Positions 1 through 8,477 of a stretch of DNA of 64,000 nucleotides are shown here, one piece after another. The stretch is taken from NCBI RefSeq assembly GCF_027214005.1, contig NZ_JAPWGY010000002.1, positions 457,616 to 521,615 of the forward strand, given 5' to 3'. Each line of letters starts with the position of its first letter. Positions within the stretch are counted from its first letter, which is position 1. The stretch comes from Kiloniella laminariae. Lineage in GTDB: Bacteria; Pseudomonadota; Alphaproteobacteria; Kiloniellales; Kiloniellaceae. Below the pieces are notes generated by a model, which was not told the origin of the DNA, did not search any database, and saw only the letters and a program-made list of their open reading frames with translations. The position numbers and the translations under genes were made by a program.

Positions 1-497
1 TTGGGGATCTCTTGACAGTCGTGATCCAGATTGCCGACGAAGCAAAAGTATCCAACACGACAGAGCGAACACGGGCGAGCGCTGAAGGGGCCGGTCTTTC
101 CAGCTTCCTCGGGTATGAAACCGAATTGGGCCGTGTCTTTAACGACAATCTCAATCCCGCTTCTCTGGTTGATGCTGACAGCAGCAGCTCATCAAAAGGC
201 GTTGGTTCTGTTGACCGGAATGAAAGCATTAAACTGCGTGTTGCGGCTCTGGTGACCCAGGTCATGCCCAACGGTAACCTGATCATCTCGGGGCGTCAGG
301 AAGTCCGTGTAAACTACGAAGTCAGGGAACTTCTGGTCTCTGGAATGATCCGTCCTGAAGACATCACATCAACCAACACAATCAGTTATGACCAGATTGC
401 GGAAGCCCGCATTGCTTATGGCGGGCGGGGACAGCTGAGCGACGTTCAGCAGCCAAGATACGGTCAGCAACTCTACGATATCATCTTCCCCTTCTAG
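1..497 (+). CDS. flgH: Flagellar L-ring protein FlgH, C-terminal part
   Basis: FlgH forms the outer-membrane L-ring around the distal rod of the flagellar basal body. The frame is open at the left edge: the first complete codons read GDLLTVVIQIADEA, a segment conserved in FlgH, and the protein ends in YDIIFPF. About 165 residues are visible against a usual 230-250, so the lipoprotein signal peptide and lipobox Cys lie outside the window. The first possible start at position 12 is a TTG inside the conserved segment and is not the real start. The usual partner flgI is nearby on the same strand, but a dksA-like gene and fliX on the opposite strand separate them. A strong hairpin follows the stop. 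Confidence 0.93.
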   Translation, partial: GDLLTVVIQIADEAKVSNTTERTRASAEGAGLSSFLGYETELGRVFNDNLNPASLVDADSSSSSKGVGSVDRNESIKLRVAALVTQVMPNGNLIISGRQEVRVNYEVRELLVSGMIRPEDITSTNTISYDQIAEARIAYGGRGQLSDVQQPRYGQQLYDIIFPF

Positions 498-519
498 GAT
501 CGAAGATCTGCACAACAAA

Positions 520-553
520 AAAGGACCGGCTGGTTTTCCGCCGGTCCTTTTTC
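520..553. terminator. Bidirectional rho-independent terminator between flgH and the dksA-like gene
   Basis: An 11-bp perfect stem (520-530 with 540-550) and a 9-nt loop. It is followed by T residues on the plus strand and preceded by an A run, which serves as a U-tract on the minus strand. It lies between two convergent genes and can stop both. Confidence 0.85.
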
Positions 554-573
554 ATATTGTATTTCCTGGAATG

Positions 574-990
574 TTAATCGTCCCGATGAACTTTTTCCAT
601 TCGTTCGTGCTGTTCCTGGGCCTCAAGGGTCATCGTTGCGATAGGGCGTGCCTCAAGCCGCTTGATATTGATCGGCTCACCCGAAATTTCACAATACCCA
701 TACTCGTTTTCGTCGATACGTCTCAGGGCCTCGTCAATCTTGCCGATCAGCTTGCGTTCCCGATCGCGGGTACGTAACTCCAGGGCCCGTTCGGTTTCGG
801 AAGAGGCCCGGTCAGCAAGATCCGGTTCCTGAAGTGTCTCATTTTGAAGTGATTGCAGTGTTGCAGAGGATTCAGCGAGCAGCTCCTCCCTCCACGCCAA
901 AAGTTTCTGCTTGAAGTACTCCAGCATTGTCGAGTTCATAAACTCTTCGTCTTCTGACGGACGATAATCATGCGGAAGAGGTATCGTCAT
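574..990 (-). CDS. dksA: DksA/TraR-family RNA polymerase-binding regulator
   Basis: DksA-family proteins enter the RNA polymerase secondary channel and, with ppGpp, reset transcription of stable-RNA and amino-acid genes. The 138-residue product has the expected plan: an N-terminal helix, a long coiled coil with the acidic DLADRA tip (DxxDRA type), and a C-terminal module (YGYCEISGEPI ... RLEARPIATMTLEAQ). Only one of the four zinc-ligand cysteines of classical DksA is present. This matches the Cys-poor form of the family, as I recall it from alphaproteobacteria, so zinc binding is unlikely. It is a single gene, convergent with flgH. A specialised TraR-like paralogue is possible, but length and motif favour DksA. 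Confidence 0.85.
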   Translation of the reverse strand: MTIPLPHDYRPSEDEEFMNSTMLEYFKQKLLAWREELLAESSATLQSLQNETLQEPDLADRASSETERALELRTRDRERKLIGKIDEALRRIDENEYGYCEISGEPINIKRLEARPIATMTLEAQEQHERMEKVHRDD

Positions 991-1109
991 GGCAACGCCC
1001 CTAGTCTATTGGCAATTTTCGGCGTGCAGTATATGCGATTTGACTACAACGACAAGTTCGTCCTGAATAAATTATGCAATTTTGAATTATATTAATTAAA
1101 AACAATATC

Positions 1110-1526
1110 TTACCGTCCAAGCTTAGCCAATTCAACAGCTGCTCTGACTTCTATTTCATTAAGAATTTCAAGGAGTCGAGGATCATCGACCTCCTCTCTG
1201 CGCTTGGCAACAAGCGATTCGATGCGTTCCAGGCGACGAATTGGAATCGTCCCCAAAAGCAAGCCGATGCGCAACTCATCAAGTTCGTCAAGAATGTTCT
1301 CTGCGTGACGTTTCGCCTTTTGGCGTCCAGTCAACGCATCCGGTACTTCTTGTATGGAAAGCAAGCCACCGAGACTACTGGTTCCAGAAACTCCACGCGC
1401 GCTTACGGGAGCGTCATCCGAGCCCGTTTCCAGTGCTTCGCTAAAACTTCCACTTGCACTGCCGGTCTTTTTCTTGGAACGCGCCCCCGATGTCGAAGTG
1501 ACGGAAGAACCCGTTTGTATCTTCAT
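1110..1526 (-). CDS. fliX: Class II flagellar assembly regulator FliX
   Basis: In Caulobacter, FliX links completion of early basal-body assembly to the activity of FlbD, the sigma-54 activator of late flagellar genes. The start is placed at the ATG at 1526 (MKIQTGSS, 138 residues) because FliX proteins begin MK[IV], although the frame stays open upstream to 1598. A Gly/Ser-rich N-terminal third precedes a helical domain (LLSIQEV ... AENILDELDELRIGLL ... LLEILNEIEVRAAVELAKL) whose ending, ETRAAVE-AKL type, is a family signature. It is divergent from flgI, the arrangement known in Caulobacter. Its predicted client FlbD is at 32661-34097. Confidence 0.88.
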   Translation of the reverse strand: MKIQTGSSVTSTSGARSKKKTGSASGSFSEALETGSDDAPVSARGVSGTSSLGGLLSIQEVPDALTGRQKAKRHAENILDELDELRIGLLLGTIPIRRLERIESLVAKRREEVDDPRLLEILNEIEVRAAVELAKLGR

Positions 1527-1563
1527 ATCAAGTCCATAAAAGTTTAATCCCGCTCTGTTTTGC

Positions 1564-1644
1564 CTCTGGTCAGAAAATTGTGACCAGAGCCCCGGCAAGA
1601 TTTACCAAGTTGACAGAGCCATTGTTACCCATCTGGTAACCAGA
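1564..1644. promoter_or_regulatory. Two operator-like dyads and a GGCAA element between fliX and flgI
   Basis: Dyad 1 is CTCTGGTCA / TGACCAGAG (1564-1572 and 1581-1589, perfect, 8-nt spacer). Dyad 2 is TCTGGT-A-ACCAGA (1632-1644). Both share the TCTGGT/ACCAGA half-sites. Between them lies GGCAAGATTTACC (1594-1606), which resembles the GGCAA motif found upstream of other sigma-54 promoters in this window and sits about 100 bp upstream of the flgI promoter. The binding proteins are inferred, not shown; FlbD is the natural candidate for the GGCAA element. Confidence 0.5.
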
Positions 1645-1702
1645 AGTAAAACAATCCCCTGAATTTTGGCAAATACCAGCCATATTCAGCAGTTCCCTAT
1701 AT

Positions 1703-1718
1703 TGGCACGAAAATCGCA
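1703..1718 (+). promoter_or_regulatory. Sigma-54 promoter of the flgI operon
   Basis: TGGCAC-N5-TCGCA with the invariant GG (1704-1705) and GC (1716-1717) exactly 10 bases apart. It has one mismatch from the TTGC[AT] -12 element. It points toward flgI, whose start is 80-90 bp downstream. Confidence 0.72.
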
Positions 1719-1793
1719 TAACGTACACAGAACATTCTTGATAATTATGAAAATCATCTTGTTTTCATATGCTTTAACCAAGTGAGTAGCGAA

Positions 1794-2936
1794 ATGAGCC
1801 GACTGCATCACCTTAGCGTCCTCGCCAGAACAACAGCCCTCGTTTGCGGACTGTTTGCCTGTATGGCCGCGATTAGTGGAGAGGCTGCTGCTCAATCCAG
1901 AATCAAGGATATCACAAATTTCGAAGGCATCCGAGATAACCTTCTTGTCGGATATGGACTGGTTGTCGGCTTAAACGGCACGGGCGATGATATCGGGGAT
2001 GCCGTCTTTACCCGGGAAAGCCTGATTGGGGTCCTCCAGCGCCTGGGTGTCAATGCCCGTGACGACGATTTGGACACTGACAACGTGGCTGCCGTTATGG
2101 TCACAGCCAATCTGCCCCCTTTCTCGCGTCAAGGTAGCCGGATTGACCTGACTGTCTCTGCGATCGGTACATCCAAGAGCCTTCAGGGGGGCACCTTGCT
2201 CGTCACCCCTTTGATGGGTGCCGACGGCGAAGTCTACGCCGTTGGCCAGGGACCGATAGCCATCAACGGCTTTAGCGCCGGCGGCAACGCGGAAACAATT
2301 ACCCGGGGCGTTCCGACTGTAGGGCGTATCTCCAACGGCGCCATTGTTGAGCGAGAAATCGACTTTGATCTCAAAGAACTGCAGAGCGTCAAGATCGCCT
2401 TAAAGAACCCCGACCTCACAACGGCACAACGCATTGCTGATGCGATCAATCAGCAACTCGGTGGGAACAGCGCAAGCAGCACAGATCCCTCAACAGTTCA
2501 GGTCAATGTTCCGGACCGTTATCGGGGCAACACAGTCGCGATGCTTACGGATATCGAGCTCTTGCCTGTTCGGGTTGATTCTCCGGCAAAGGTCGTTATC
2601 GACGAAAAATCAGGAGTCATCGTGATCGGAAACGAAGTACGCATCAGTACAGTCGCGATTGCCCAGGGCAATCTGACTGTCAAGATCACCGAGACCCCGC
2701 AAGTCAGTCAGCCCAACGCCTTCTCCAATACCGGAAACACAGAAGTCGTAGACCGGACCCAGATCGAAGTGGACGAAGACAGTGATCGTCGTCTCGCCGT
2801 CCTTCCTTCGGGGGTCACTCTGCAAGAAGTTGTGAACGGGCTCAATGCTCTGGGTGTCGGACCACGAGACATGATTGCAATCCTGCAAAGTATCAAGGCC
2901 GCTGGCGCCCTGCAAGCCGACATCGAGTTACTGTAA
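1794..2936 (+). CDS. flgI: Flagellar P-ring protein FlgI
   Basis: FlgI is the periplasmic P-ring subunit that surrounds the rod in the peptidoglycan layer. An N-terminal signal peptide is visible (basic start, a hydrophobic stretch of about 20 residues, cleavage near AAAQS), followed by the FlgI hallmark RIKDITNFEGIRDN and LVGYGLVVGLNGTGD. Length is 380 residues, normal for the family. The ATG at 1794 is preferred; a GTG at 1782 would add four residues and cannot be excluded. The stop overlaps the flgJ start by one base (TAATG), so translation is probably coupled. It is the first gene of a run through flgL, driven by the sigma-54 promoter at 1703-1718. Confidence 0.95.
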   Translation: MSRLHHLSVLARTTALVCGLFACMAAISGEAAAQSRIKDITNFEGIRDNLLVGYGLVVGLNGTGDDIGDAVFTRESLIGVLQRLGVNARDDDLDTDNVAAVMVTANLPPFSRQGSRIDLTVSAIGTSKSLQGGTLLVTPLMGADGEVYAVGQGPIAINGFSAGGNAETITRGVPTVGRISNGAIVEREIDFDLKELQSVKIALKNPDLTTAQRIADAINQQLGGNSASSTDPSTVQVNVPDRYRGNTVAMLTDIELLPVRVDSPAKVVIDEKSGVIVIGNEVRISTVAIAQGNLTVKITETPQVSQPNAFSNTGNTEVVDRTQIEVDEDSDRRLAVLPSGVTLQEVVNGLNALGVGPRDMIAILQSIKAAGALQADIELL

Positions 2937-3286
2937 TGAACATAGAAACCGGAAATTTCGCCACTCAATCCATGGCCCAGAATTATATGGATGGTGCACT
3001 TGGGAACAACCTGTCTGAAAAAGCAGCCGCTATCTCTCGTATCAACCCCAAAAACGAGCAGGCTGCCAGGGCCGCGGCTGAAGATTTTGAAGCGGTGTTT
3101 TTGACCCAGATGCTGACCCCGATGTTTGAAAGCCTTCCAACCGACGGCCCCATGGGTGGTGGTTCCGGCGAAAAGGTTTTCCGCTCTCTCCTGGTTCAGG
3201 AGTATGGCAAATCTCTTTCCAAAGCAGGCGGCGTAGGAATATCAGACGCCGTCTATCGCGAAATCATCAGAATGCAGGAGGTATAA
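2936..3286 (+). CDS. flgJ: Rod-binding protein, FlgJ N-terminal domain type
   Basis: This 116-residue protein matches the N-terminal rod-cap/rod-binding domain of FlgJ (AAEDFEAVFLTQMLTPMFESL ... SGEKVFRSLLVQEYGKSL). It lacks the C-terminal muramidase domain of enterobacterial FlgJ. The single-domain form is common in alphaproteobacteria and implies that a separate enzyme opens the peptidoglycan for the rod. Its start overlaps the flgI stop by one base, and its own stop directly abuts the next ATG, consistent with one transcript. Confidence 0.88.
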   Translation: MNIETGNFATQSMAQNYMDGALGNNLSEKAAAISRINPKNEQAARAAAEDFEAVFLTQMLTPMFESLPTDGPMGGGSGEKVFRSLLVQEYGKSLSKAGGVGISDAVYREIIRMQEV

Positions 3287-3748
3287 ATGTCTGCAGCAAC
3301 CCTGATTAAAGATTACCCCGAAACAACCGTTCACAGTGTGATTGAAACGGTCAAGGGCCTTATAGCTGTCATGAGCCGCGAGATCGAACTCCTCCGCGCC
3401 ATGCAGATCCAGGAAATGAGCCAGTTGCAAAAGGAAAAGCTGGACCTGGTCAACAGCTATGAACAGAGCACTGCACAGCTTAGAAGCAACCCTTCTTTCA
3501 TGCAGCATCTCGATCCCCTGCTCAAAGAAGAGCTGCGGGATGTTATCAAGCAGATGAACCATATGGTGAAAGAAAACGAGATTGCCCTGCTTGCTGCCAA
3601 AGCCAGTAACGAGCGTCTGATGCAGGCGATTGTAACTGCAGTCAAACAGCAGAAACAGCAGGACAGTTCCAGCTATTCAAACTCAGGTATTCTGGCTGCA
3701 CAATCTGCCAAATCATCTTCACCGATGCACCTCAACCAGTGCCTGTAA
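3287..3748 (+). CDS. flgN: FlgN-like flagellar export chaperone
   Basis: FlgN binds the hook-associated proteins FlgK and FlgL before export. The 153-residue product is almost entirely helical: an N-terminal helix, a coiled-coil region with MSREIELLRAMQIQEMSQLQ and EKLDLVNSYEQ, and a Gln/Ser-rich tail. This is typical of FlgN, which is poorly conserved in sequence. A good ribosome site (AGGAGG, 6-7 bases before the ATG) supports the start. The assignment leans on position: it lies directly between the flgJ rod protein and its expected clients flgK and flgL. Confidence 0.72.
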   Translation: MSAATLIKDYPETTVHSVIETVKGLIAVMSREIELLRAMQIQEMSQLQKEKLDLVNSYEQSTAQLRSNPSFMQHLDPLLKEELRDVIKQMNHMVKENEIALLAAKASNERLMQAIVTAVKQQKQQDSSSYSNSGILAAQSAKSSSPMHLNQCL

Positions 3749-3792
3749 CTGCTGATCGCCTGTGAAACTGAACAGCTGAAGTCGAGGACATC

Positions 3793-5670
3793 ATGTCGTT
3801 ATCTCTTGCTCTGAACAATGCTCTAAGTGGTCTAAGGGTCAATCAAAGCGCCCTGGCGATTACTTCGACCAACCTGGCCAACCTGAACAATCCGAACTAC
3901 TCCCGCAAGGTACTGGTTCAGGAAACCCAGGTTATTGCAGGTATCGGCGCAGGCGTTACTGCTGATACAATCCAGCGTAGCGTTAACACGCTGTTGCAAA
4001 GAGATTTCAGGGAAGAAAATACACGACTGAGCGGTATCAAGACCGAAAATGATTACCTTAGTCGCATTCAGCAAATGTTCGGCACCGTCGCTAACAAAAA
4101 TGCTTTGGGCGATCTGGTCAATAAATTCGCCACTTCTCTGGAGAATATTGGAAATAATCCTGAAATTTCCTCTAACCATTTTTCTGCTGTAAATGATGCC
4201 AATCAGCTGGCAAGCCGTATTCGGGATATGGCAAATACTGTCCAGCAGGAACGTATTCGCGCCGATGCTGAAATTTCACAGGCTCTGCAAGATATGAAAG
4301 TCCAGATGGGCATTATCGCAGAGATCAATGGCACGATACCTGGTCAGAAAGCACAGGGTCTTCCAACTGGCGATCTTGAAGACAAACGCGACCAGGCGAT
4401 AAGCAGCTTGGCGCAATACGTGGACATCCAATACTTCCAGACAGATCGCGGTCAAATAAACGTTCTGACGGGAAGTGGCAACACCCTTGTCAGCGGGGCC
4501 TATACTGCTGAACTCTCTTTCCGCCAGACAACATACATCACCGCAAACGAGACCTATCCAACAGCACTCGACGGCATTCATTTTAATGCCGGAGGAAATC
4601 CCACTACCGCGAATGACATTACTGCCGGACTGACTGGTGGAAAGCTCGCCGCCCTTTTCGAAGCACGTGATGTCACATTACCATCGGTCACCAATCAACT
4701 AGATTTAATGAGCGCCAAACTGCGCGACGCAGTCAACCTTGCCCATAACCGTGGAGCGAATACCCCTTTGGGAAAGGGAACCGCCGCCTCTGATCCAGCA
4801 ACGCTTCTGAGTTCCAGGAGCTTCGCCAACACCGCCCAAGCCATGACGCTCAGTGACGATGTCAACATGGTCCTCCTTGATGCCAATGGGGTGATGGTCG
4901 GCGGTATGGGAACGATTGTAGCGGGCGCGACGACACCTGCCGCTGTTCAAGGGCAGATAAATGCGTTTCTCGGCGCAAATGGCACCGCTCAATTTGATGC
5001 AAATGGCCGTCTCGAAATCAAGCTGAACAGCAATGTCCGTTTTGCAATGAAAGATGCGGGAACTGTCGCCAATCAGGGGGACAGTGTCGTGCAATATGAT
5101 GCAAATCTTGATGGTACAACCGAGAACTACAGCGGTTTTTCCAATTTTTTTGGCCTAAACGATTTTTATGTAACACCAGAACTGACAGCAGCCACTCCTG
5201 CAGTAGCCGGGCAGGGACTGCAAAATGGTATTTCCACCAGTTTCAGGGTACGTAGCGACATCGTTGCAGATCCATCAACGATATCCCGCGGCAAGATGAC
5301 AGGCACACCACCAGTGCTGCAATTAGGCAGCGGGAATAACGAAGTTGCCCTAGAACTGGCGGCAGCTTTTGAAAAAAACGAAGTCTTTGACAGCATTACA
5401 AACGGCCCCAGCAGAAGCACCACAACACTGGCTGGATATGCAGGGGTTATGCTGTCCTACAGCGCAACAACTGCACAGGCGTCAAATAACGCTCTGCAAT
5501 TTCAATCCACTCTGACCGGAGACCTCCAGGTCAAGATGCAAAACGAGTCCGGCGTTAATATGGACGAAGAACTTGCCAATATGGTGGTCTTTCAAAACGC
5601 CTACAACGCCGCGGCAAGAGTAATACAGATTACAGGTGAAATGTTCGACACCGTTATCGAGCTGGCCTAG
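3793..5670 (+). CDS. flgK: Hook-filament junction protein FlgK (HAP1)
   Basis: FlgK is the first of the two junction proteins between hook and filament. The N-terminus has the axial-protein signature (SLALNNALSGLRVNQSAL, TSTNLANLNNPNYSRK), and the C-terminus has the matching D0 helix (VNMDEELANMVVFQNAYNAAARV followed by TGEMFDTVIEL). The length of 625 residues is in the upper normal range, with a variable central domain. GAGG lies 6-8 bases before the ATG. It is cotranscribed with flgL, 11 bases downstream. Confidence 0.95.
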   Translation: MSLSLALNNALSGLRVNQSALAITSTNLANLNNPNYSRKVLVQETQVIAGIGAGVTADTIQRSVNTLLQRDFREENTRLSGIKTENDYLSRIQQMFGTVANKNALGDLVNKFATSLENIGNNPEISSNHFSAVNDANQLASRIRDMANTVQQERIRADAEISQALQDMKVQMGIIAEINGTIPGQKAQGLPTGDLEDKRDQAISSLAQYVDIQYFQTDRGQINVLTGSGNTLVSGAYTAELSFRQTTYITANETYPTALDGIHFNAGGNPTTANDITAGLTGGKLAALFEARDVTLPSVTNQLDLMSAKLRDAVNLAHNRGANTPLGKGTAASDPATLLSSRSFANTAQAMTLSDDVNMVLLDANGVMVGGMGTIVAGATTPAAVQGQINAFLGANGTAQFDANGRLEIKLNSNVRFAMKDAGTVANQGDSVVQYDANLDGTTENYSGFSNFFGLNDFYVTPELTAATPAVAGQGLQNGISTSFRVRSDIVADPSTISRGKMTGTPPVLQLGSGNNEVALELAAAFEKNEVFDSITNGPSRSTTTLAGYAGVMLSYSATTAQASNNALQFQSTLTGDLQVKMQNESGVNMDEELANMVVFQNAYNAAARVIQITGEMFDTVIELA

Positions 5671-5681
5671 GAGATAAAGAC

Positions 5682-6602
5682 ATGATTCGTGTATCCAGCT
5701 ATGCCCAAAACCAGGTCCTGCAGGCAAACATGGCCTCCACACAGGCCAAGGTTTCTGATAGAACCGTGCAAATTTCCAGCGGCAAGGTTACCCAAGAATA
5801 TACCAATATTGCCTTGCAGTCTCTGGAATTGGTCAGCCTGCAACGCGACAACATACGTACAACTCAGTTTGAGAAAAATGTCCAGTCCACAGAAACCAGA
5901 CTGGAAATTATGGAAACGAATCTAACAACGGCGACTGAGCGTATTACAAAACTGCTCGGGGATATCCTGAACGGTCTGAATGGTTCCAACATCCAGGAAA
6001 TTCCTTTTGAAGAATTTGCACGGGGGTTTCGTTCAGAGTTAACCGCTGTGTTCAATGCGCAACATGAAGGACGTTATCTTTTTTCAGGTAGCTTAACTGA
6101 CACTCCCCCCATTGATGTCAACGATGTTGCCTATACCCCTCAGGCTGGTCTCCCGGGAGTGTTTACAGCTGATTTTGATTACTATCAGGGTGACAATGTC
6201 AAATTGGGTAACCGGATTGATCAGGACACGACCCTTGCCTATGGCATCACAGGTGATGATCCTGCTATTGAAAAACTGCTTCGCGGCCTTTCCTATGTTG
6301 AATATGCTGGCCTTAATGATGACACCTCTGTCCTGCAAGAGGCCTATAACCTTCTGCAGCAGTCACTGGACGGGATATCTTCCATGCGCAGCCAGATCGG
6401 GGCGCAACTCTCCGTTCTCGACAGTTCAAAAAAGAATCACGCCGATTACAAGACCTATGTACAAAACACGATATCCAGCATTGAAGATGTAGATATCGCC
6501 GAAGCAACCAGCAGGTTGGCTTTTGATCAGGTGCAACTCCAAGCTTCTTATATCAGCCTTACCAGGATCAATGAAACCACCTTGCTAAACTACATCCGAT
6601 AA
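5682..6602 (+). CDS. flgL: Hook-filament junction protein FlgL (HAP3)
   Basis: FlgL is the second junction protein and contacts the first flagellin layer. The 306-residue product starts with the flagellin-like helix (IRVSSYAQNQVLQANMASTQAKVSDRTVQISSGK, with the family SGK) and ends with a D0-type helix (DVDIAEATSRLAFDQVQLQASYISLTRI). It lacks the typical flagellin N-terminus, which separates it from the two true flagellins further on. A strong ribosome site (AGGAG) precedes the ATG. It closes the flgI-flgL run. Confidence 0.94.
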   Translation: MIRVSSYAQNQVLQANMASTQAKVSDRTVQISSGKVTQEYTNIALQSLELVSLQRDNIRTTQFEKNVQSTETRLEIMETNLTTATERITKLLGDILNGLNGSNIQEIPFEEFARGFRSELTAVFNAQHEGRYLFSGSLTDTPPIDVNDVAYTPQAGLPGVFTADFDYYQGDNVKLGNRIDQDTTLAYGITGDDPAIEKLLRGLSYVEYAGLNDDTSVLQEAYNLLQQSLDGISSMRSQIGAQLSVLDSSKKNHADYKTYVQNTISSIEDVDIAEATSRLAFDQVQLQASYISLTRINETTLLNYIR

Positions 6603-6667
6603 GTCTTTGTGAAGTCACGCTTACCATTCGTTAATCATGGTTGCCTATTGTAACGGGAAGGCCCATT

Positions 6668-7174
6668 ATGCTGAATATCAGTCCTAATTACAAAGCGCAG
6701 GATTTCGTCGGAACAACAATGCCGAAAACCGTAGAAGCATCAAAGAATATTATTACCCTGAAAACCCGTTTCGGCGTGATGGAGCTGGATCGCGATCGCG
6801 CAATCAAAATGCCGCAGGGGGTCGTCGGGTTTTCTGAATACAAGGAATTTGGCCTTACTGTCCCGGTTCACCCCGTCCTGGAGGGCTTCACGCTCATGCA
6901 ATCAATCCAGGAAGCTGAGTTAACCTTTATATTGAAGCCCTACGATCTACAAAGTGGCCTGATCAGTGATACAGATCTTGCTGGTGCAATTCAGCAATAT
7001 GCAATTGCCCCTGAAAACGTCGCAATCATGCTGATCACCACGCTTAGACAGACTGCCGACGGCTTACGTAAAACAGTTAATATGCGGGCACCGGTCCTGA
7101 TCGACACTCAGCGCCAGATGGCGTGGCAGCATATCCTTAGTTCAGAGGACTACAATGTCCGTCACAACATATAA
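6668..7174 (+). CDS. fliW: Flagellar assembly factor FliW
   Basis: FliW binds flagellin and, in Bacillus and Campylobacter, antagonises the translational repressor CsrA so that flagellin synthesis follows secretion. The product has the family order: RFGVMELDRDRAIKMPQGVVGFSEYKEFGL, LQS-like MQSIQEAELTFIL, and the C-terminal VNMRAPVLIDTQRQMAWQHIL. The ATG at 6668 is chosen because a GGGAAGG ribosome site lies just upstream; the frame extends to a TTG nine codons earlier. Neither csrA, the usual neighbour of fliW, nor the alphaproteobacterial flagellin regulators flbT and flaF were seen in the window. The gene sits between flgL and the modification operon on the opposite strand. Confidence 0.87.
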   Translation: MLNISPNYKAQDFVGTTMPKTVEASKNIITLKTRFGVMELDRDRAIKMPQGVVGFSEYKEFGLTVPVHPVLEGFTLMQSIQEAELTFILKPYDLQSGLISDTDLAGAIQQYAIAPENVAIMLITTLRQTADGLRKTVNMRAPVLIDTQRQMAWQHILSSEDYNVRHNI

Positions 7175-7264
7175 ACATTAATTTTATTAATAGATTACAG
7201 AAAAATTTGACTGATTGATCCTGAAGAGATGATGCTAAAATATCAACTCACCTGGCAGCCCTTT

Positions 7265-8017
7265 TTAAGAGGCTGGTTCTCCTTTTTCACAGAGCAGAAA
7301 AATGCTGGAACATAGGTCCGGATACTGCTGCCCCAACTGATAGCATCCCTCCAGGTACGCCTCTGTAATAATTTCTGTTTGTAACAGTTGATCCCATTGA
7401 AAATTTGCCAGGGCTTTAAAAAAAATCCCTGATCGGTAAACAACCCTTAATCCTGCTGCAACAGCATCCCTTTCCAGAGTATCAAGGCTATAGGTACAAC
7501 GATGTCCATGCGCTTCTTCAGCAGGCGTTACAGCCGCGTTATGCGAAATCAATTTCATCTTGACAGCTATCTGTCTTGAAGGGGCATTTGCATTTGGACA
7601 AACAAGGAAAAATTTTCCACTGTCATTTAACCACTCGTTATTGACTCTTTTCAACACAGCCACTGGATCATCAAGGTGTTCCAGCACATGTGTCATCACA
7701 ATATTGTCGTATTTTTTGGGAAGAGAAGCGTCTTCGAATAGAGATTCTATATGCTGGACCTTCCCAGGAAGCCGCTTTTTTGCTTCAGAAATTGCCGCTA
7801 CTGAAGCTTCGACACAAGTAATATCCGTAAAATAATCAAGAAACCTACGGGTAAAATCACCTTTAAAACTTCCCAGTTCCAATAGGCTTCCGGGGGCAAA
7901 GAAAGGCGCAAAAGATTTGATCATAAAGGGATGCATAACATCGAAATCAAAGTTATAGGCGTATTGATGTCCTGCTGCGTCCTTCAATTCCGCATCATAA
8001 TCGCGTTCATTTTTCAT
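7265..8017 (-). CDS. Class I SAM-dependent methyltransferase
   Basis: A Rossmann-fold methyltransferase of the UbiE/type-11 kind, 250 residues. Motif I is LLELGSFKGDFT (residues about 40-51), the acidic end of strand 2 is CVEAS, and motif IV is NIVMTHVLEHLDDPVAVL. The HVLEHL sequence is characteristic of sugar and small-molecule O-methyltransferases in polysaccharide loci. It is the last gene of a seven-gene minus-strand operon and overlaps the upstream acetyltransferase gene by 11 bases. From context I infer that it methylates the glycan or an acyl substituent made by this cluster; the substrate cannot be read from sequence. Confidence 0.85.
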   Translation of the reverse strand: MKNERDYDAELKDAAGHQYAYNFDFDVMHPFMIKSFAPFFAPGSLLELGSFKGDFTRRFLDYFTDITCVEASVAAISEAKKRLPGKVQHIESLFEDASLPKKYDNIVMTHVLEHLDDPVAVLKRVNNEWLNDSGKFFLVCPNANAPSRQIAVKMKLISHNAAVTPAEEAHGHRCTYSLDTLERDAVAAGLRVVYRSGIFFKALANFQWDQLLQTEIITEAYLEGCYQLGQQYPDLCSSIFLLCEKGEPAS

Positions 8018-8477
8018 GATCAGCCTTCTTTAACAAATTCAAGTGCATGACAATAGAGTTTTTCCTGTTGTCCCTAAGCTCAAAACCATGTCGCCGATAA
8101 AGATTTGTCGCCCGCAGATTATCCTCTGAAACTTCCAGTTCGATTGCAGCAAATCCCAACTCTCTCATTCGATCACAAATCTGGCCAAGCAGCTCTGAAG
8201 CAATCCCTTTTCCCTGGAATTCCGACAAGATACTGACACTGGTAATATACGCAGTATCTACTTCAACTGCATTACAATAAACCGCAATCATTCCCACAAG
8301 CCGCCCCTCGGCCCAAGCCTCGAACCTTACAGCGCGCTTCACAATTTTTTGCGTATAGTCAGTCAAGACAACCCGATCACTCAAACGGGGAATAAAAGCA
8401 TCATCGCAGAGCTGAAAATGAACGAGTACTTCTGAATATGACGCCCGGTTCTGATGATAAACGACAGCTTTATTCAT
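8007..8477 (-). CDS. GNAT-family N-acetyltransferase
   Basis: A 156-residue GNAT enzyme. The acetyl-CoA-binding motif A is visible as SILSEFQGKGIASELLGQI (Q/RxxGxG/A type), followed by ELEVSEDNLRATNLYRRHGFE, the motif B region common to small acetyltransferases. The start overlaps the upstream gene by four bases (ATGA). The role is inferred: in flagellin-glycan loci an acyltransferase acylates the amino group of a 4-amino sugar, and the DegT aminotransferase at 18762-19904 could supply such a substrate. A protein N-acetyltransferase is an alternative. Confidence 0.85.
   Translation of the reverse strand: MNKAVVYHQNRASYSEVLVHFQLCDDAFIPRLSDRVVLTDYTQKIVKRAVRFEAWAEGRLVGMIAVYCNAVEVDTAYITSVSILSEFQGKGIASELLGQICDRMRELGFAAIELEVSEDNLRATNLYRRHGFELRDNRKNSIVMHLNLLKKADHEK

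Noticed and set aside
1668..1682. Sigma-54-like sequence for fliX on the minus strand
   Set aside because: The GG and GC elements are not 10 bases apart in the right orientation, and fliX should be expressed before sigma-54 genes.
7256..7275. Possible terminator hairpin between fliW and the last gene of the modification operon
   Set aside because: Only a 5-bp stem, and it overlaps the coding end of the methyltransferase; no T-tract follows.
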